From Pseudomonas sp. S35 (GTDB lineage: Bacteria > Pseudomonadota > Gammaproteobacteria > Pseudomonadales > Pseudomonadaceae): DNA of 64,000 nt. Each line of letters begins with the position of its first letter. The first letter of the stretch is position 1. The stretch is from positions 2,170,001 to 2,234,000 of the forward strand of contig NZ_CP019431.1 of assembly GCF_009866765.1 (NCBI RefSeq), in the 5' to 3' direction. This document shows positions 9,229-19,201 of this stretch, piece after piece. Position numbers and translations under genes: made by a program. A model generated the notes under the pieces. It saw only the letters and a program-made list of their open reading frames with translations, did not search any database and was not told the origin of the DNA.

Positions 9229-10311
9229 ATGTCTCAGCTAGCCAATGCTATTGCTCAGGATCCGATAACGCTTGATCAAGGACTCTTCAAGTACCGCGAC
9301 GAGGTCATGTGGTCGCTTTCCAATCCGGCGCGTTACCTGCCTTCGGAAGCATTCGATCATCTCCTGCGCTCCATTCGACTGTCCGCTGCCGTGCCGGGCT
9401 ATGCCAATCTGACCGCTCCCTTTGGTGTAGATGTCCGTTACGGCGCGGACACCTTCGTGATCTACGAGGCCCACCGAGGGCAGTGCGTCGTTTCGTTCGA
9501 CGCGCCGGTGAAGTCTATGAATTTCTGCCAGGGCGATATGCTGGTGCTGCCCTTTCATACACATCATCGAATCATGGCGCCGGAGCATACGCCTTGCATT
9601 GACATTCGTGACCTAATGGCCAAGCAGGTGGAGCCTCATGTAACAGACGCCCAAGGCCAACCTTCACTTGGTCTTTTGCTCAATCAGCAGGTGAACTATG
9701 GCGGCGGCGGTGAGTTGTTCGAGCTGCGCATGGTCATCATGTTCGTCGACAAGCAAACCTCAGGCGCTCTGATCAACGGCTTGCCGGGGCCGATGCTGCT
9801 CAAGGGGTTTGCCGACAAGCATCGTTCATTTCTCAATGCTATCCACGAAGAGCTCGATGTGCAGCGAGCCAGCCAGTACGTCACCCAACCTGCTGCTATC
9901 CGCCTAGCCGAGGCGTTGCTGACCATTGCTCTGAAGGAGGCCACTTCACAACCGGATACGGGGCCTATCTACAAGGGACTGGCCGATCCCGCTGTCGCTC
10001 GGGTAATTTCGGCAGTGCTCAAGGAACCTCACAAGGACTGGGATTTACACGACTTGGTCGAGATCGCCCATATTTGCCGCTCGGCGCTAAACAGCCGCTT
10101 CACGGCCTCGGTCGGTATGTCGCCGCGGCACTTCGTCTCCCACGTGCGCCTGGCTCGGGCCAGCGAGATGTTGACCGAGACCACGCTGAGCATTGCGTCA
10201 ATCGCTGAGCGTTCCAACTACAGTTCTGAAGCCGCATTCAACCGTGCTTTCCGCAAGTGGTGCGGTCTGACGCCTGGAGCGGTGAGGGATGCTGCTACTT
10301 CTGTCTCATAG
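9229..10311 (+). CDS. AraC-family transcriptional regulator with N-terminal cupin domain
   Basis: This is the likely activator of the meta-cleavage operon. The N-terminal half (about 20-250) is the cupin-type sensor domain found in AraC_N/Cupin_6 regulators, including the segment GDMLVLPFHTHHRI. The C-terminal 100 residues carry the double helix-turn-helix. Signature segments are ICRSALNSRFTASVGMSPRH and the second helix pair ending RSNYSSEAAFNRAFRKWCG. The start at 9229 has GGAG seven bases before it. Translation could also be read from TTG/ATG codons at 9193/9196, but these lack such a site. The gene lies 200 bases after the operon on the same strand, behind its terminator, so it is probably transcribed separately. 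Confidence 0.92.
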   Translation: MSQLANAIAQDPITLDQGLFKYRDEVMWSLSNPARYLPSEAFDHLLRSIRLSAAVPGYANLTAPFGVDVRYGADTFVIYEAHRGQCVVSFDAPVKSMNFCQGDMLVLPFHTHHRIMAPEHTPCIDIRDLMAKQVEPHVTDAQGQPSLGLLLNQQVNYGGGGELFELRMVIMFVDKQTSGALINGLPGPMLLKGFADKHRSFLNAIHEELDVQRASQYVTQPAAIRLAEALLTIALKEATSQPDTGPIYKGLADPAVARVISAVLKEPHKDWDLHDLVEIAHICRSALNSRFTASVGMSPRHFVSHVRLARASEMLTETTLSIASIAERSNYSSEAAFNRAFRKWCGLTPGAVRDAATSVS

Positions 10312-10403
10312 TTAGTTCGCAAATGAGCGTCGGCTAGCCGCCCGAGCCGATATCCGTCTGGTGCGGCTGTTCTCTGAACCACGCGTTATTTCATAGATGC
10401 TGA

Positions 10404-10577
10404 ACGACCGACCGAAAGCAGTCCGTTGAGCGATCATATCTCTACAGACGCTTGGCCGATGAAATTTCCGATGCGATCACCATGGGTCGCCTATCTTCCG
10501 GTACAAGCATGCTTTCCCTTCGCGACTGTGCCGCGCAGAACAAGCTCAGCATAAACAGAGTAAAGGCATTACGTTAA
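10404..10577 (+). pseudogene. N-terminal fragment of a GntR/MocR-type regulator
   Basis: The open frame encodes a GntR winged-helix start, with YRRLADEISDAITMGRLSSG followed by LSLRDCAAQNKLSINRVKA. This matches the N-terminus of MocR-type regulators, in which a PLP-aminotransferase domain should follow. It ends at TAA after 57 codons with no in-frame continuation. No start codon with a ribosome-binding site is visible. It is read as a decayed relic, and what it once controlled cannot be told. Confidence 0.72.
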
Positions 10578-11635
10578 AAATTACCAAGGTGAATTACGAT
10601 CAACGATGTTGTGAAAACAACTTGGGCGGATGCAGGAAACATTGAGAAATTTATTCGCGTTAAAACTTATTCTAGCTATCGGAGTAGTCGAGTTGATCTA
10701 CAGGGTGTCGAGCACCATACCAGCCCTGAAATCAGTGATCAAGAGTTACGTGTTGTGGTATTGGATGCGTGGCCCCATAACCCATTTGTTCTTCCCGAGC
10801 CGCGTAAGGATGTTTGGGTTCTCTTGTTCGAACCTCAGTCCCAGATAAACGAATTACTGTTCAGCAATATCTTCTAGCGCCTTGAAAGAATTCACACACA
10901 TGTTCGCCAACTACGCATTTTCATTTAGGGTTTCTCGAGCTATATCGATTAATTCGGCACGTGTCAGGCTTACGATTGGCTGACCAGTCTTGCCAGATAG
11001 AGCGCTGACGCGAACGATATCGGCAGCAATCAAAAGTGGCAATTGGAGTTGGGCTTGAAGTCAGCTGCATTGGAGTTGGCTGAGTGCAACCAAACTGCGT
11101 TCAATCATCCGATTTATCAGCGTTCGGGTGCGAGACTCTATTGTTTGCTGAGTTTGTTGCCCCGCTAGCAAACCTGTATCAGCAGCGCTGCTACTGCAGC
11201 GACACGCCAACGCCTGCAAGTAAGCTAATCGAACTTTGGATTGATCTGAAAATTTTCGCCCCGAGCATCACGATTGATTATTACTGAATTATGAAGAGTT
11301 AAGCTAAGTGGTGAATATGTTTTTTATTGTTGTTGTCAACAAAAAAACTGCTATCCAAGGTTGTTTTTGATCTATTAAGCTTCTTGCTTACCGGATTACA
11401 TACTAACAATCACCCTTAATATATATCACCATTCTGAGTCGCGCTCTTCAGTGGATGCTTGGCATTGCGCGCTCGAGTCCGTCGCAGGCCCATTGGGATA
11501 TCGAATGATTTTTTCGCATAGATAAAACTGGGAGCTGCCGCGGCAGTGCAAAATATGATTAACACCTGCGTTCTATCAAATGGATCGAGCCTTGCTCCGG
11601 ATTTTCCTCGAAACTCCACTCATGAGGTGGCGGCA
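10578..11635. other. Long gene-poor stretch with coding debris
   Basis: No intact gene is supported. Two overlapping plus-strand frames at 10611-10877 and 10630-10848 are open but resemble nothing I recognise. On the minus strand, about 11043-10911 reads like the 3' end of a protein (LTRADLIDIARETL-like tail, ending in TAG at 10911-10913) without a start. The part from 11280 to 11430 is AT-rich and may hold the promoter of the autotransporter gene. This fits a region eroded after insertions and deletions. Confidence 0.5.
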
Positions 11636-14278
11636 ATGTGTAACGGCGAAAAAAAGGGGCTGACAAATAGTTCCCTGGCGTTGGTGCTCACCGCCGTACT
11701 GGGGGGCGGCGGCGTGAGCGGTGCCTGTGCTGCGCCGCAGCCGCCTCAACACCTGATGCCCGAAATTGCCCGTGAGTTCGTGCGGCTTTACGAACTGTCG
11801 GACGCGGCTCTGCGCCTGCAACTTGAGCCGACGCTGGAGATTTTCCCCGAATATCGCGAAGATCTGATCCGTTTTCTCGCTCAGGATGCGTCTCCACAAC
11901 GACAGCGACTGCTGGCAGATATATCGAAGGCCAGTGATAAAGAAGTCGCTAGCTGGCTCAAGAGCAAGACCGGCATGGTGGTGGTCGGCACCATTATCAC
12001 AGCCGCGGCGTCTAAAGCAATTCATGCTCAGTCGGGGAGCAGCAGTGGGCGCGGGAGCCACACAAAGGCACCTAACCATCCCGAACCGGCTCCCGTGCCG
12101 CAACCAAAGCCCGAACCCGAACCAACCCCTAAACACGAGCCGACGCCCGAACCCGAGGCGCCACCGGTTCTCCAACCCACGCCGCAACCGGAAGACTTTC
12201 GTAGCGCGGAATTCAACAACGGCCGCCACTTGAGGGCAATGGGTGTTGAATACGCCTACGCACGAGGTGCCAGCGGCAAGGGTGTAATAATCTCCATTAA
12301 CGACACGGGTTTAGACATTAACGATGTAGAACTGCGTAACCAAATAGCTCCCGGCGGCAATCATGTACGCGATAATGGCGAAGCAATGCGCGACACCTCC
12401 GACCATGGCACGTTAGTGGCTAAGGCTGCTGCAGCCGAGCGCAATGGCATATCCACTCATGGCGTTGCCTATGGAGCAAAATTGCTCCCCCTCATCGCGA
12501 TGGGCGGCAATGGCAGTCTGATTCTCAGCGACCACGACCGTGTCAGTCGGGAAATCCAGTATGGGGCGAAGGTGTCTAATAATAGTTGGGTTGCAGATTG
12601 GAGCATCGAGCACAGAAAATACCAGGCCGGCCCCATTTATCAGCGCGGCGTCGATGCTGGCATTATTTATGTCTTCGGGACTGGCAACCAGGGCTTGGCG
12701 CAACCTAGCGCACAGGCGCTGATGCCACTGGATGTGCCTGGGCTGAAAGGCCAGTGGCTGGCGGTGGCCGGGGTCGATACTTGGACCACCACTACCGGAA
12801 ATATCGCCGGTGGCTCGAACCGTTGTGGTGCAGCCAAGGAATGGTGCATTGCCGCGCCCTGGCAGATTCCTGTGTCAGAGAACGGGGGCGTCCGCGAGGT
12901 GTCCGGTACTTCCATCGCCGCGCCCCAGGTTAGTGGCGGGCTGGCGGTTCTGATGGAACTTTTTCCCACACTGTCCCCTAAGCAGATCGTGCAACGCCTG
13001 CTGACCTCGGCGAATAAACAGGGCGCGTACGCCGACCAGGATATCTACGGCCAAGGGGTGATGGATCTGCGTGCTGCCAGCGAGCCCATCGGCATGTTGA
13101 TGGTCGAGACGAGCAGCGGCGAAATCATCGCCTCGAGCCGCTCGGCGATTGCCGAAAGCTCGGTCATGGGCGGCGCCGTAAGGGCATCGCTGGCCAAGGT
13201 CGATCTGGTGCTCAAGGACAGCCTCGACACGCCATTCGTGGTCAAAGGTGATCTCCTGGCGAGCAAGCAGAACGACCAATATTCACGTATTGATACCGGC
13301 GACTACCTTGGCCGCCTGGAACAGCAAGGCAACATGCAGCGCCATTCCAGCAAAGACGGTCTGACCATCGATTACAGTGCCGGTAGTGAAGGCTCCGGGC
13401 TGGATGCTGTCGGCCAGATTCATTCCTGGCAGACCGTAAGCCCTCAGGTCGCATTCAGCGCCACGGTGAATAGCGACCCGTCATGGAACCAGGGCCTGGC
13501 TCGCCTGCAACCTAACTTGGCCAACACCAGTGTCACCGGCGCGCTGAGCAATCCCTATCTGAGTCAGGGCGAACAGGCCAGCGGAGTCGGTCTGCACCAG
13601 AAAATAGGCCAGCAATGGCAGAGCAGCGTGCAAGTCCAAACGGCACGAGCCGCCGAGCGCTTTGCCGACAAGCCTGCCAGCGAAAAGCAACAGAGCATAC
13701 AGACCGAACTTGCGTACATGGCTGACAACGGTGTGGTCGCCAGCTGGCAGATGGGTGTGCTCAACGAGCAACAGCGCCTGCTCGGCTCGCAGAGCGAGAC
13801 CCTGCTCGGCGGTGGAAATACCCGTACCCTGTTCCACGGCCTAAACCTGAGCATGCCATTGAGCGAGCATTGGCAGGTCTATGGACGCTATAACAGCGGG
13901 CGCAGCCAGGTGCGCGGCAAAGGCTGGGCCGAGGGCAGTACCTTGATCAGTAATAGCTTCACCCTAGGCATCAACGTTCAACCAGCCAAGGGGCTACAAG
14001 TCGGGGCCCTCGCCTACCAGCCGTTGCGTCTTAAGAACAGCACGCTATCAACTCAGCTGCCCACCGGCCTCAATGCCGACAACAGCGTGGCCTGGAAAAG
14101 TGTCGACCTGAGCCTCAAGCCCGACGGGCACCACATGGAGTATGAAGCCTTTTTTCGCTACGACCTGCCTATGCTGCCGCTTTCCTTCAAAGGCAGCCTG
14201 CTGCGCGTAGAGGATTACGCCAACCAGGCCGGCAATGACGGCACTCTGTTACTGCTCAATGCCCGACTGCAATATTAG
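11636..14278 (+). CDS. Subtilisin-type (S8) autotransporter serine protease
   Basis: This is a probable secreted or surface protease. The 880-residue protein starts with a signal peptide (hydrophobic core LALVLTAVLGGGGVSG, cleavage near GACA-AP). A helical segment follows, then a proline/glutamate-rich linker at about residues 142-187. The S8 catalytic domain shows Asp223 (INDTGLDIND), His257 (DTSDHGTLVA) and Ser426 (VSGTSIAAPQVSGG). The last 300 residues look like an autotransporter beta-barrel and end in LLLLNARLQY, an aromatic C-terminus as required for outer-membrane assembly. ATG 11636 has GAGG eight bases upstream; an in-frame start at 11546 would precede the signal peptide by 30 residues. 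The gene stands alone, so substrate and regulation are unknown. Confidence 0.9.
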   Translation: MCNGEKKGLTNSSLALVLTAVLGGGGVSGACAAPQPPQHLMPEIAREFVRLYELSDAALRLQLEPTLEIFPEYREDLIRFLAQDASPQRQRLLADISKASDKEVASWLKSKTGMVVVGTIITAAASKAIHAQSGSSSGRGSHTKAPNHPEPAPVPQPKPEPEPTPKHEPTPEPEAPPVLQPTPQPEDFRSAEFNNGRHLRAMGVEYAYARGASGKGVIISINDTGLDINDVELRNQIAPGGNHVRDNGEAMRDTSDHGTLVAKAAAAERNGISTHGVAYGAKLLPLIAMGGNGSLILSDHDRVSREIQYGAKVSNNSWVADWSIEHRKYQAGPIYQRGVDAGIIYVFGTGNQGLAQPSAQALMPLDVPGLKGQWLAVAGVDTWTTTTGNIAGGSNRCGAAKEWCIAAPWQIPVSENGGVREVSGTSIAAPQVSGGLAVLMELFPTLSPKQIVQRLLTSANKQGAYADQDIYGQGVMDLRAASEPIGMLMVETSSGEIIASSRSAIAESSVMGGAVRASLAKVDLVLKDSLDTPFVVKGDLLASKQNDQYSRIDTGDYLGRLEQQGNMQRHSSKDGLTIDYSAGSEGSGLDAVGQIHSWQTVSPQVAFSATVNSDPSWNQGLARLQPNLANTSVTGALSNPYLSQGEQASGVGLHQKIGQQWQSSVQVQTARAAERFADKPASEKQQSIQTELAYMADNGVVASWQMGVLNEQQRLLGSQSETLLGGGNTRTLFHGLNLSMPLSEHWQVYGRYNSGRSQVRGKGWAEGSTLISNSFTLGINVQPAKGLQVGALAYQPLRLKNSTLSTQLPTGLNADNSVAWKSVDLSLKPDGHHMEYEAFFRYDLPMLPLSFKGSLLRVEDYANQAGNDGTLLLLNARLQY

Positions 14279-14282
14279 CCTG

Positions 14283-14307
14283 CAGCAGCGCAGGGACGGC
14301 GCTGCTG
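14283..14307 (+). terminator. Hairpin after the autotransporter gene
   Basis: The inverted repeat CAGCAGCGC / GCGCTGCTG with a 7-base loop begins five bases after the stop codon. There is no following T run, so termination is only suggested. Confidence 0.45.
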
Positions 14308-14586
14308 GAACATTTGCATGACACAATCCATCTCGATCATGAGCAATTCTTTAGAGTCTGCTTGCGCTTCCCGGCTCACTCGGCATCGACGAAGGTCATT
14401 TGCTTTATTGAAAAACTCGGCAATTGGTGTCCGGGGATTTTGCCAAATCAGGAAGTCTTTTTCAGGATTTTCCTATAAGACAGCATCCTATGCAGGGGTA
14501 TTGGTCGTTGAAAAATTTCTTTGAGGCTAAAGTGTTTTAATAATTGGCCGAAATAATAATTATATCCTAATCTTGAGGTGCGTGCC

Positions 14587-16215
14587 GTGAGTTTACGAAA
14601 ATTGAAATTAGCTGCTCGTTCTGCGCTCTGTTTTGGTTTTTTTTGCATTCTAATCGTCTTGCTAGGAATTTTTGCAATACAGCAGGCTTCGATTTTGAAT
14701 AGTGCTGAAAAAAAGATAGAGACGAATATTATTCCTAGCTTCAAAGTCTTAGGTGTACTTGATCGCGAATTTGTAAGTGTGCGTAATAGCAACAGTAAAT
14801 TACGTAATGCAGGCGAGGATGATTCCGTAAGAGCGGGCGACAAGAAAGATCTAATTAGATCTCAATTGTTGATCCAGCAAAGCATGGATAGCTTATCTCA
14901 TCTTATCGTCACGCCCGAAGGCCTGGCCGCAATTAATAGTCTCGCGGAATCATTCGAGAAATTCAATAATATTCAAGTGAAGTATATGGCTTTGATAGAT
15001 GCCAAGAATTTCAGCGAGGCGATTAACTTTACGAATAGCGAAGTAAGAAATGTCTCTCGTATTGTTGCAGGGAATATTGAGGCGTTGAAAAAAGTTAATG
15101 ACATGAAGGCGGAAGCGGCTGGCGACGAAGCCGAAGAAGCTTATAATCGAATGATAGTTTTGGCCAGCTCATTCATTATTGTTTCTTTAATCGCTACTAT
15201 CACTCTAGCCTGGTTCTATACCAAAAGCATAACGACTCCATTGCTCAAGTCCCTAATGATTGCTGAACGTATTGCGACTAACGATTTTAGTCATGATATA
15301 TACCCTGATGGTACTGATGAAATGGGGCGACTCCTTGACGCGTTATCAAAAATGCAGGGTAATCTGCGTAGTGCCATTATTCAGATAGGTGATTCTTCAA
15401 CCCAATTAGCAGCAACTGCAGAGGAAATGCATGCCGTCACGGAAGACGCCTCTCAGGGATTAATTCGTCAGAATAATGAGATAGAGATGGCGGCGACCGC
15501 AGTGAACGAGATGAGTTCGGCCGTGGACGAAGTTGCGAGTAATGCAGCGGAGGCCTCCAGTGCAGCCTCGAGCACTGCAGAGACGGCAATCGCCGGTAGA
15601 GGTAAGGTAAATGAGACGGTGGTTGCGATTAATATCATGGTAGATAACGTTGAGTCGACCTCGGTTAACGTGCGCGGTCTAGCAGAGATGGCAACGGATA
15701 TTAGTGGAGTGCTTGATGTCATCCGCTCAGTCGCCCAGCAAACTAATCTGCTAGCGCTTAATGCCGCGATTGAGGCTGCGCGTGCCGGGGAGGCTGGCCG
15801 AGGGTTTGCCGTGGTGGCAGATGAAGTTAGGGCGCTTGCTCATCGCACCCAGTTGTCGACAAGCGAAATTGAAAAAATGATTCTCACCATTCAGACGAGT
15901 TCTACTGACGCAGTAACGTCCATGAACCAGACTAGCCATCAAGCAGGCAAAACGTTAGCGCTGGCTCAGTCGGCGGGATTAGCACTCGCGGAAATAACTG
16001 AGTCGATTGAGCATATCAACGACCGTAATGTACAGATAGCAACAGCCTCTGAAGAACAGTCGCAGGTCGCAAGGCAAGTTGACGCAAATTTGGTCAGCAT
16101 ACGCGATCTTTCTATCCAGTCGGCGGCAGGTTCACGACAGACGTCTGTGGCCAGTGCTGAACTTTCTAGCTTAGCCGTTGAGCTAAGTCGACTGGTTGCA
16201 AAATTCAAGGTTTGA
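14587..16215 (+). CDS. Methyl-accepting chemotaxis protein with a four-helix-bundle sensor
   Basis: This is an inner-membrane chemoreceptor of 542 residues. TM1 lies at about 11-31 and a periplasmic helical domain of about 155 residues (4HB type) follows. TM2 lies at about 191-212, then a HAMP domain and the cytoplasmic signalling domain. The highly conserved hairpin tip reads [20 protein letters not shown], followed by [18 protein letters not shown]. The start is taken as GTG 14587, because GAGG lies eight bases before it and the protein then begins [12 protein letters not shown], typical of pseudomonad receptors. The 5' half is clearly more AT-rich than the catabolic genes, suggesting separate acquisition. 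The ligand is unknown. About 300 bases of non-coding sequence precede it. Confidence 0.93.
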   Translation: MSLRKLKLAARSALCFGFFCILIVLLGIFAIQQASILNSAEKKIETNIIPSFKVLGVLDREFVSVRNSNSKLRNAGEDDSVRAGDKKDLIRSQLLIQQSMDSLSHLIVTPEGLAAINSLAESFEKFNNIQVKYMALIDAKNFSEAINFTNSEVRNVSRIVAGNIEALKKVNDMKAEAAGDEAEEAYNRMIVLASSFIIVSLIATITLAWFYTKSITTPLLKSLMIAERIATNDFSHDIYPDGTDEMGRLLDALSKMQGNLRSAIIQIGDSSTQLAATAEEMHAVTEDASQGLIRQNNEIEMAATAVNEMSSAVDEVASNAAEASSAASSTAETAIAGRGKVNETVVAINIMVDNVESTSVNVRGLAEMATDISGVLDVIRSVAQQTNLLALNAAIEAARAGEAGRGFAVVADEVRALAHRTQLSTSEIEKMILTIQTSSTDAVTSMNQTSHQAGKTLALAQSAGLALAEITESIEHINDRNVQIATASEEQSQVARQVDANLVSIRDLSIQSAAGSRQTSVASAELSSLAVELSRLVAKFKV

Positions 16216-16858
16216 ACGTCCAGAACGTTGCTTTCGCAATAGTAATTTAAAAGGTTTCTTCTGCTTATATTAAAATAAGTAATTCTTAGCCACGCTGATA
16301 CCTCTATGGATTACGGGTTGCCGATGTGGTTTGTTGATAATTCGAAAGTGAACGGGTGATAATGATGTCCAGCCTTTGCAATTACTGTTAATTTCGCTGG
16401 AATAAATAGAGTCGGTAAAAAATTAACCAATCAGATTAGAGCTTTGCATTTTTAAATGCGGATGATCACTAAGCTGGTGTCTGTCCGAGATGATTCTCCC
16501 CCGTGTGAGAGGCCGGTGATGGTTTGGGATTGGTTATATATCAAATAATGCTCAGGATGGACATTCTCTCAATGCTGATTTGCAAGCATCCTTAGATAAG
16601 GCAGGGTTCCTGATAAAAGTTTTTGTTGTTGTTCCTTCGATACTCGTTACGTTACGTCGAATTATATGTATTCCCTGTACCGCCACAAAGAGATTTAAAG
16701 TAAGTCATTGATGTGTGCTTTGCTATGAACGACTGAGTTTGTGTGCTTGAAGGCTGGCAAAACAATCGGAGCAAACGATGATTTTTTATGGTGGCATTTT
16801 TTTAGGGATGGTAGCTCTGGGGCTATAGTTACAATAAAAACGAGAGGGAATTGTTGAG
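16216..16858. other. AT-rich intergenic region
   Basis: No gene was recognised. The stretch is AT-rich with short open frames only. The last 60 bases presumably carry the promoter of the small protein at 16859. Confidence 0.45.
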
Positions 16859-17260
16859 ATGCAATATAGATTAATTGAGTCAATTCAAGTGCTTAAGGAG
16901 AGTCAAGAGGTGATTCTTAAGTCCGTTGCCGGGCTTATCCAGACGATACGGCTCACTGAACAGAAAATGTCTGTTCTGGCCCGTGATGTCCGTAATTTTG
17001 ATAAATCAGGCCTAGAAAGCTTAGAGGGTCAGCTTTACATTTTGGCTGTAGAAATTGATAGTATGAGAGATTTAGCTTTTAAGGAGTTGAGTCTTCTTTC
17101 GAATAAAATCGATACCTGTCTAAATATGATAGCTGAAGAGGTCGATTTAGTAGGAGGCGAAGTCGAGGGAAGCCTTTTTTCGACTTTGTTCTCTCAATGC
17201 TTATTGCAGCTTGAAGATTTTAAGTTGCAGGTAGAATCTTTTCGGCAGAACATCAATTAA
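16859..17260 (+). CDS. Small alpha-helical protein of unknown function
   Basis: I do not recognise this 133-residue protein. It has no signal peptide or membrane segment. It is almost entirely predicted helix with heptad-like spacing of Leu/Ile/Val (for example LIESIQVLKESQEVILKSVA and LYILAVEIDSMRDLAFKELS), so a coiled coil or helical bundle is likely. AGGG lies about ten bases before ATG 16859. Base composition is AT-rich like the chemoreceptor upstream, 640 bases away, and unlike the surrounding catabolic genes. A role with the receptor is possible but only inferred from position. It may equally be an orphan carried on mobile DNA. Confidence 0.6.
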   Translation: MQYRLIESIQVLKESQEVILKSVAGLIQTIRLTEQKMSVLARDVRNFDKSGLESLEGQLYILAVEIDSMRDLAFKELSLLSNKIDTCLNMIAEEVDLVGGEVEGSLFSTLFSQCLLQLEDFKLQVESFRQNIN

Positions 17261-17443
17261 AGATTTGGGTAATCGAATTTTAATAAATAATTGAAATTTT
17301 AAATATGTCACTCTCACCATTTGTTGGTTTTTAGTTAGTGTATTTTTTTGCTAGGAACTCTACGAAATAAGCGGAAACCATTTTGGCGTCCGCGGGCCTC
17401 GATATTCAGTAAAGGTCCGCGACCATAAAGGCGGGAGTCCACG

Positions 17444-17745
17444 ATGGCCAAACTGTACGAATTCCCCGACGCAGCCTGGGATTTGCGTGCAGATATCTCC
17501 TATGAGCCCCGCCGCAGCGGGCGCCCACGAATAGATGATCGCTTGATGCTCAACGGCGTCCTTCGGGTGCTCTGCTCTGGCGCTGCTTGGTGCGATATGC
17601 CTGAACGCGTTGGTTCATAGTCAACCGTTTATCAACGCTTTCGTGACTGGCGCAATCGCAGAGCGTTTGACTAGATGCTCCAGCGGCTTACTTCAAGCTC
17701 AACGAGCATGGAATAATTGATCTGGAGACCCGGATGATTGACTCC
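17444..17745 (+). pseudogene. IS5-family transposase relic (N-terminal part)
   Basis: Translation from ATG 17444 gives the N-terminal helix-turn-helix region of an IS5-type transposase (MAKLYEFPDAAWDLRADISY, then SGRPRIDDRLMLNGVLRVLC). A TAG at 17618-17620 replaces the expected Trp, and a second stop follows after RRAFD. Similarity ends near MIDSTSV, about 17745, where an unrelated inverted relic begins. The gene cannot make an active enzyme. Confidence 0.85.
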
Positions 17746-17748
17746 ACT

Positions 17749-18045
17749 TCAGTACGAGTGTTGCCGCTGACGCGATTTTGCCACGATATACAGCTTCAGC
17801 CAGCTAGGACGTGTGCACCCATGCCCCGGCTTGTCGAGCAAACCATCCAATCGTAGCGTTTGAAAGCCCAGGCACCAACGGGTGATTGTTGTGAGTGAGA
17901 AATTGGTCAAGAGAGCGGTTTCTATCCGCGAACAACCTTGAGCTGCCAGCAGAATCACTCGGGCGTTCACTTGCGTTCCCCCAAGTGCTGAATGACAGGG
18001 AGCGTATAGCCAAGATCTAAGAAAAGTTTTTCGAGAACAGCACAC
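17749..18045 (-). pseudogene. IS630-family transposase N-terminal fragment
   Basis: The minus-strand frame reads NARVILLAAQGCSRIETALL followed by TITRWCLGFQTLRLDGLLDK. This is the helix-turn-helix start of IS630-type transposases. No catalytic DDE region follows, because the reading stops where the IS5 relic begins. It is sandwiched between two other relics. Confidence 0.75.
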
Positions 18046-18065
18046 TAGAGGCTATTCCCGTTTCA

Positions 18066-18620
18066 CATGGGTAGCCATAGGAAGACGCAGGCCATAGCCA
18101 CTACGCCTTCTTAATTTCGCTTGAGCTTGTCGAAGCGAGATGCGACCGCCCGGTAATGCTCCAGCCGGGCGAAGGCGTTTTCTACCAAAGGCCGGTTGCG
18201 ATAAAGCCTTCTATCCAGATCCGCGTTGCCTTTCGCGGAGTTGCGCTTTCCCGGAATTACAGCTTTGGCACCTTGCTGTTCAACGTGTTCCCGATGACCT
18301 CACTGTCATAGCTTTTGTCCGCAATGATTATTTCTGCGGCAGCTACCTTGGCAATCAGCGCGCACGCCTGGGCGCACAGATCGTTGATCTGGCCTCCAGT
18401 GACTTCAACCGCGATTGGCAGTCCGCGGGCATCTACAGTCAAGTGGATCATGCTGGTGTTGCGGGCTCGGCTTTCCCTACTGCCTCATCCTTGCCACCGG
18501 CAGCATCTGCACTGTGCTGGTGGGCCTTGGCATAGCTGGCATCAATGAAAATCCATTCCATGTCCGGTTTAGCCACCAGCGCCTGAAAAACCTTGAGCCA
18601 CTTACCTGACGCGGACCAGG
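18066..18620 (-). pseudogene. IS5-family transposase relic (catalytic and C-terminal part)
   Basis: On the minus strand, pieces of an IS5-type transposase in more than one frame run from a WIFIDASYAKAHQH-like region near 18560 to the C-terminus. Recognisable parts are MIHLTVDARGLPIAVEVTGG, an ADKSYDSE segment and the end RLEHYRAVASRFDKLKRN. A stop then interrupts the final EGVVAMACVFLWLPM. It belongs to a different IS5 lineage from the plus-strand relic at 17444. Confidence 0.8.
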
Positions 18621-19201
18621 CATTCAGGCTGCTTCACGTACAGCTTCAAGTCTTATCGACTCGCAACTGATCCGGCTCTGTGTCTGGGGCGGGAGGCCTA
18701 TCGTGTTTCCCTTGGCTTCGCTTCTTCACTATTTCCGCAGCGCCAAGCTATTTGTTCGACCCGGCCCTTGCGAACCGGTCTCCGCTGACATCTCCGTGCA
18801 AGGCGACTTTCCGACGTGCAAGCGAGCACTGTTTTTTAAGGTCTATAGCAACAAAATTACTAATTTATCTCTCCGCGTCAACTGCACATGATCAGCCTAC
18901 AACAAAAACTCGCTCTAGCACCGCATAGCGAATTACATAAACGTACTCATCCTGACTCGCAGCTTGCCATGGCTATTAGCGTAATATCTCCAACCCGCTT
19001 ATCGGAAAAAATGACTCGATACTTGCATCCGAAAGACCGCCATGGAACGACATGAAGCTACCAGTCGTCAGTTGGCCATCATTATTGCTTGATCTTGGCC
19101 TCATGAAAATATCATTGAGGCCGACAACGGAATAACAGGAAAGTTAACGAGTATGAACAACGGACTAAACGATCTACAAGCCATTCCTTTTAGGTAGCCA
19201 T
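18621..19201. other. Intergenic region before the second chemoreceptor
   Basis: No gene was recognised on either strand; short frames only. AGGTAG about eight bases before 19202 is the probable ribosome-binding site of the chemoreceptor. Confidence 0.4.

Noticed and set aside
14318..14524. 68-codon open frame before the chemoreceptor
   Set aside because: No resemblance to any family and no ribosome-binding site; probably chance.
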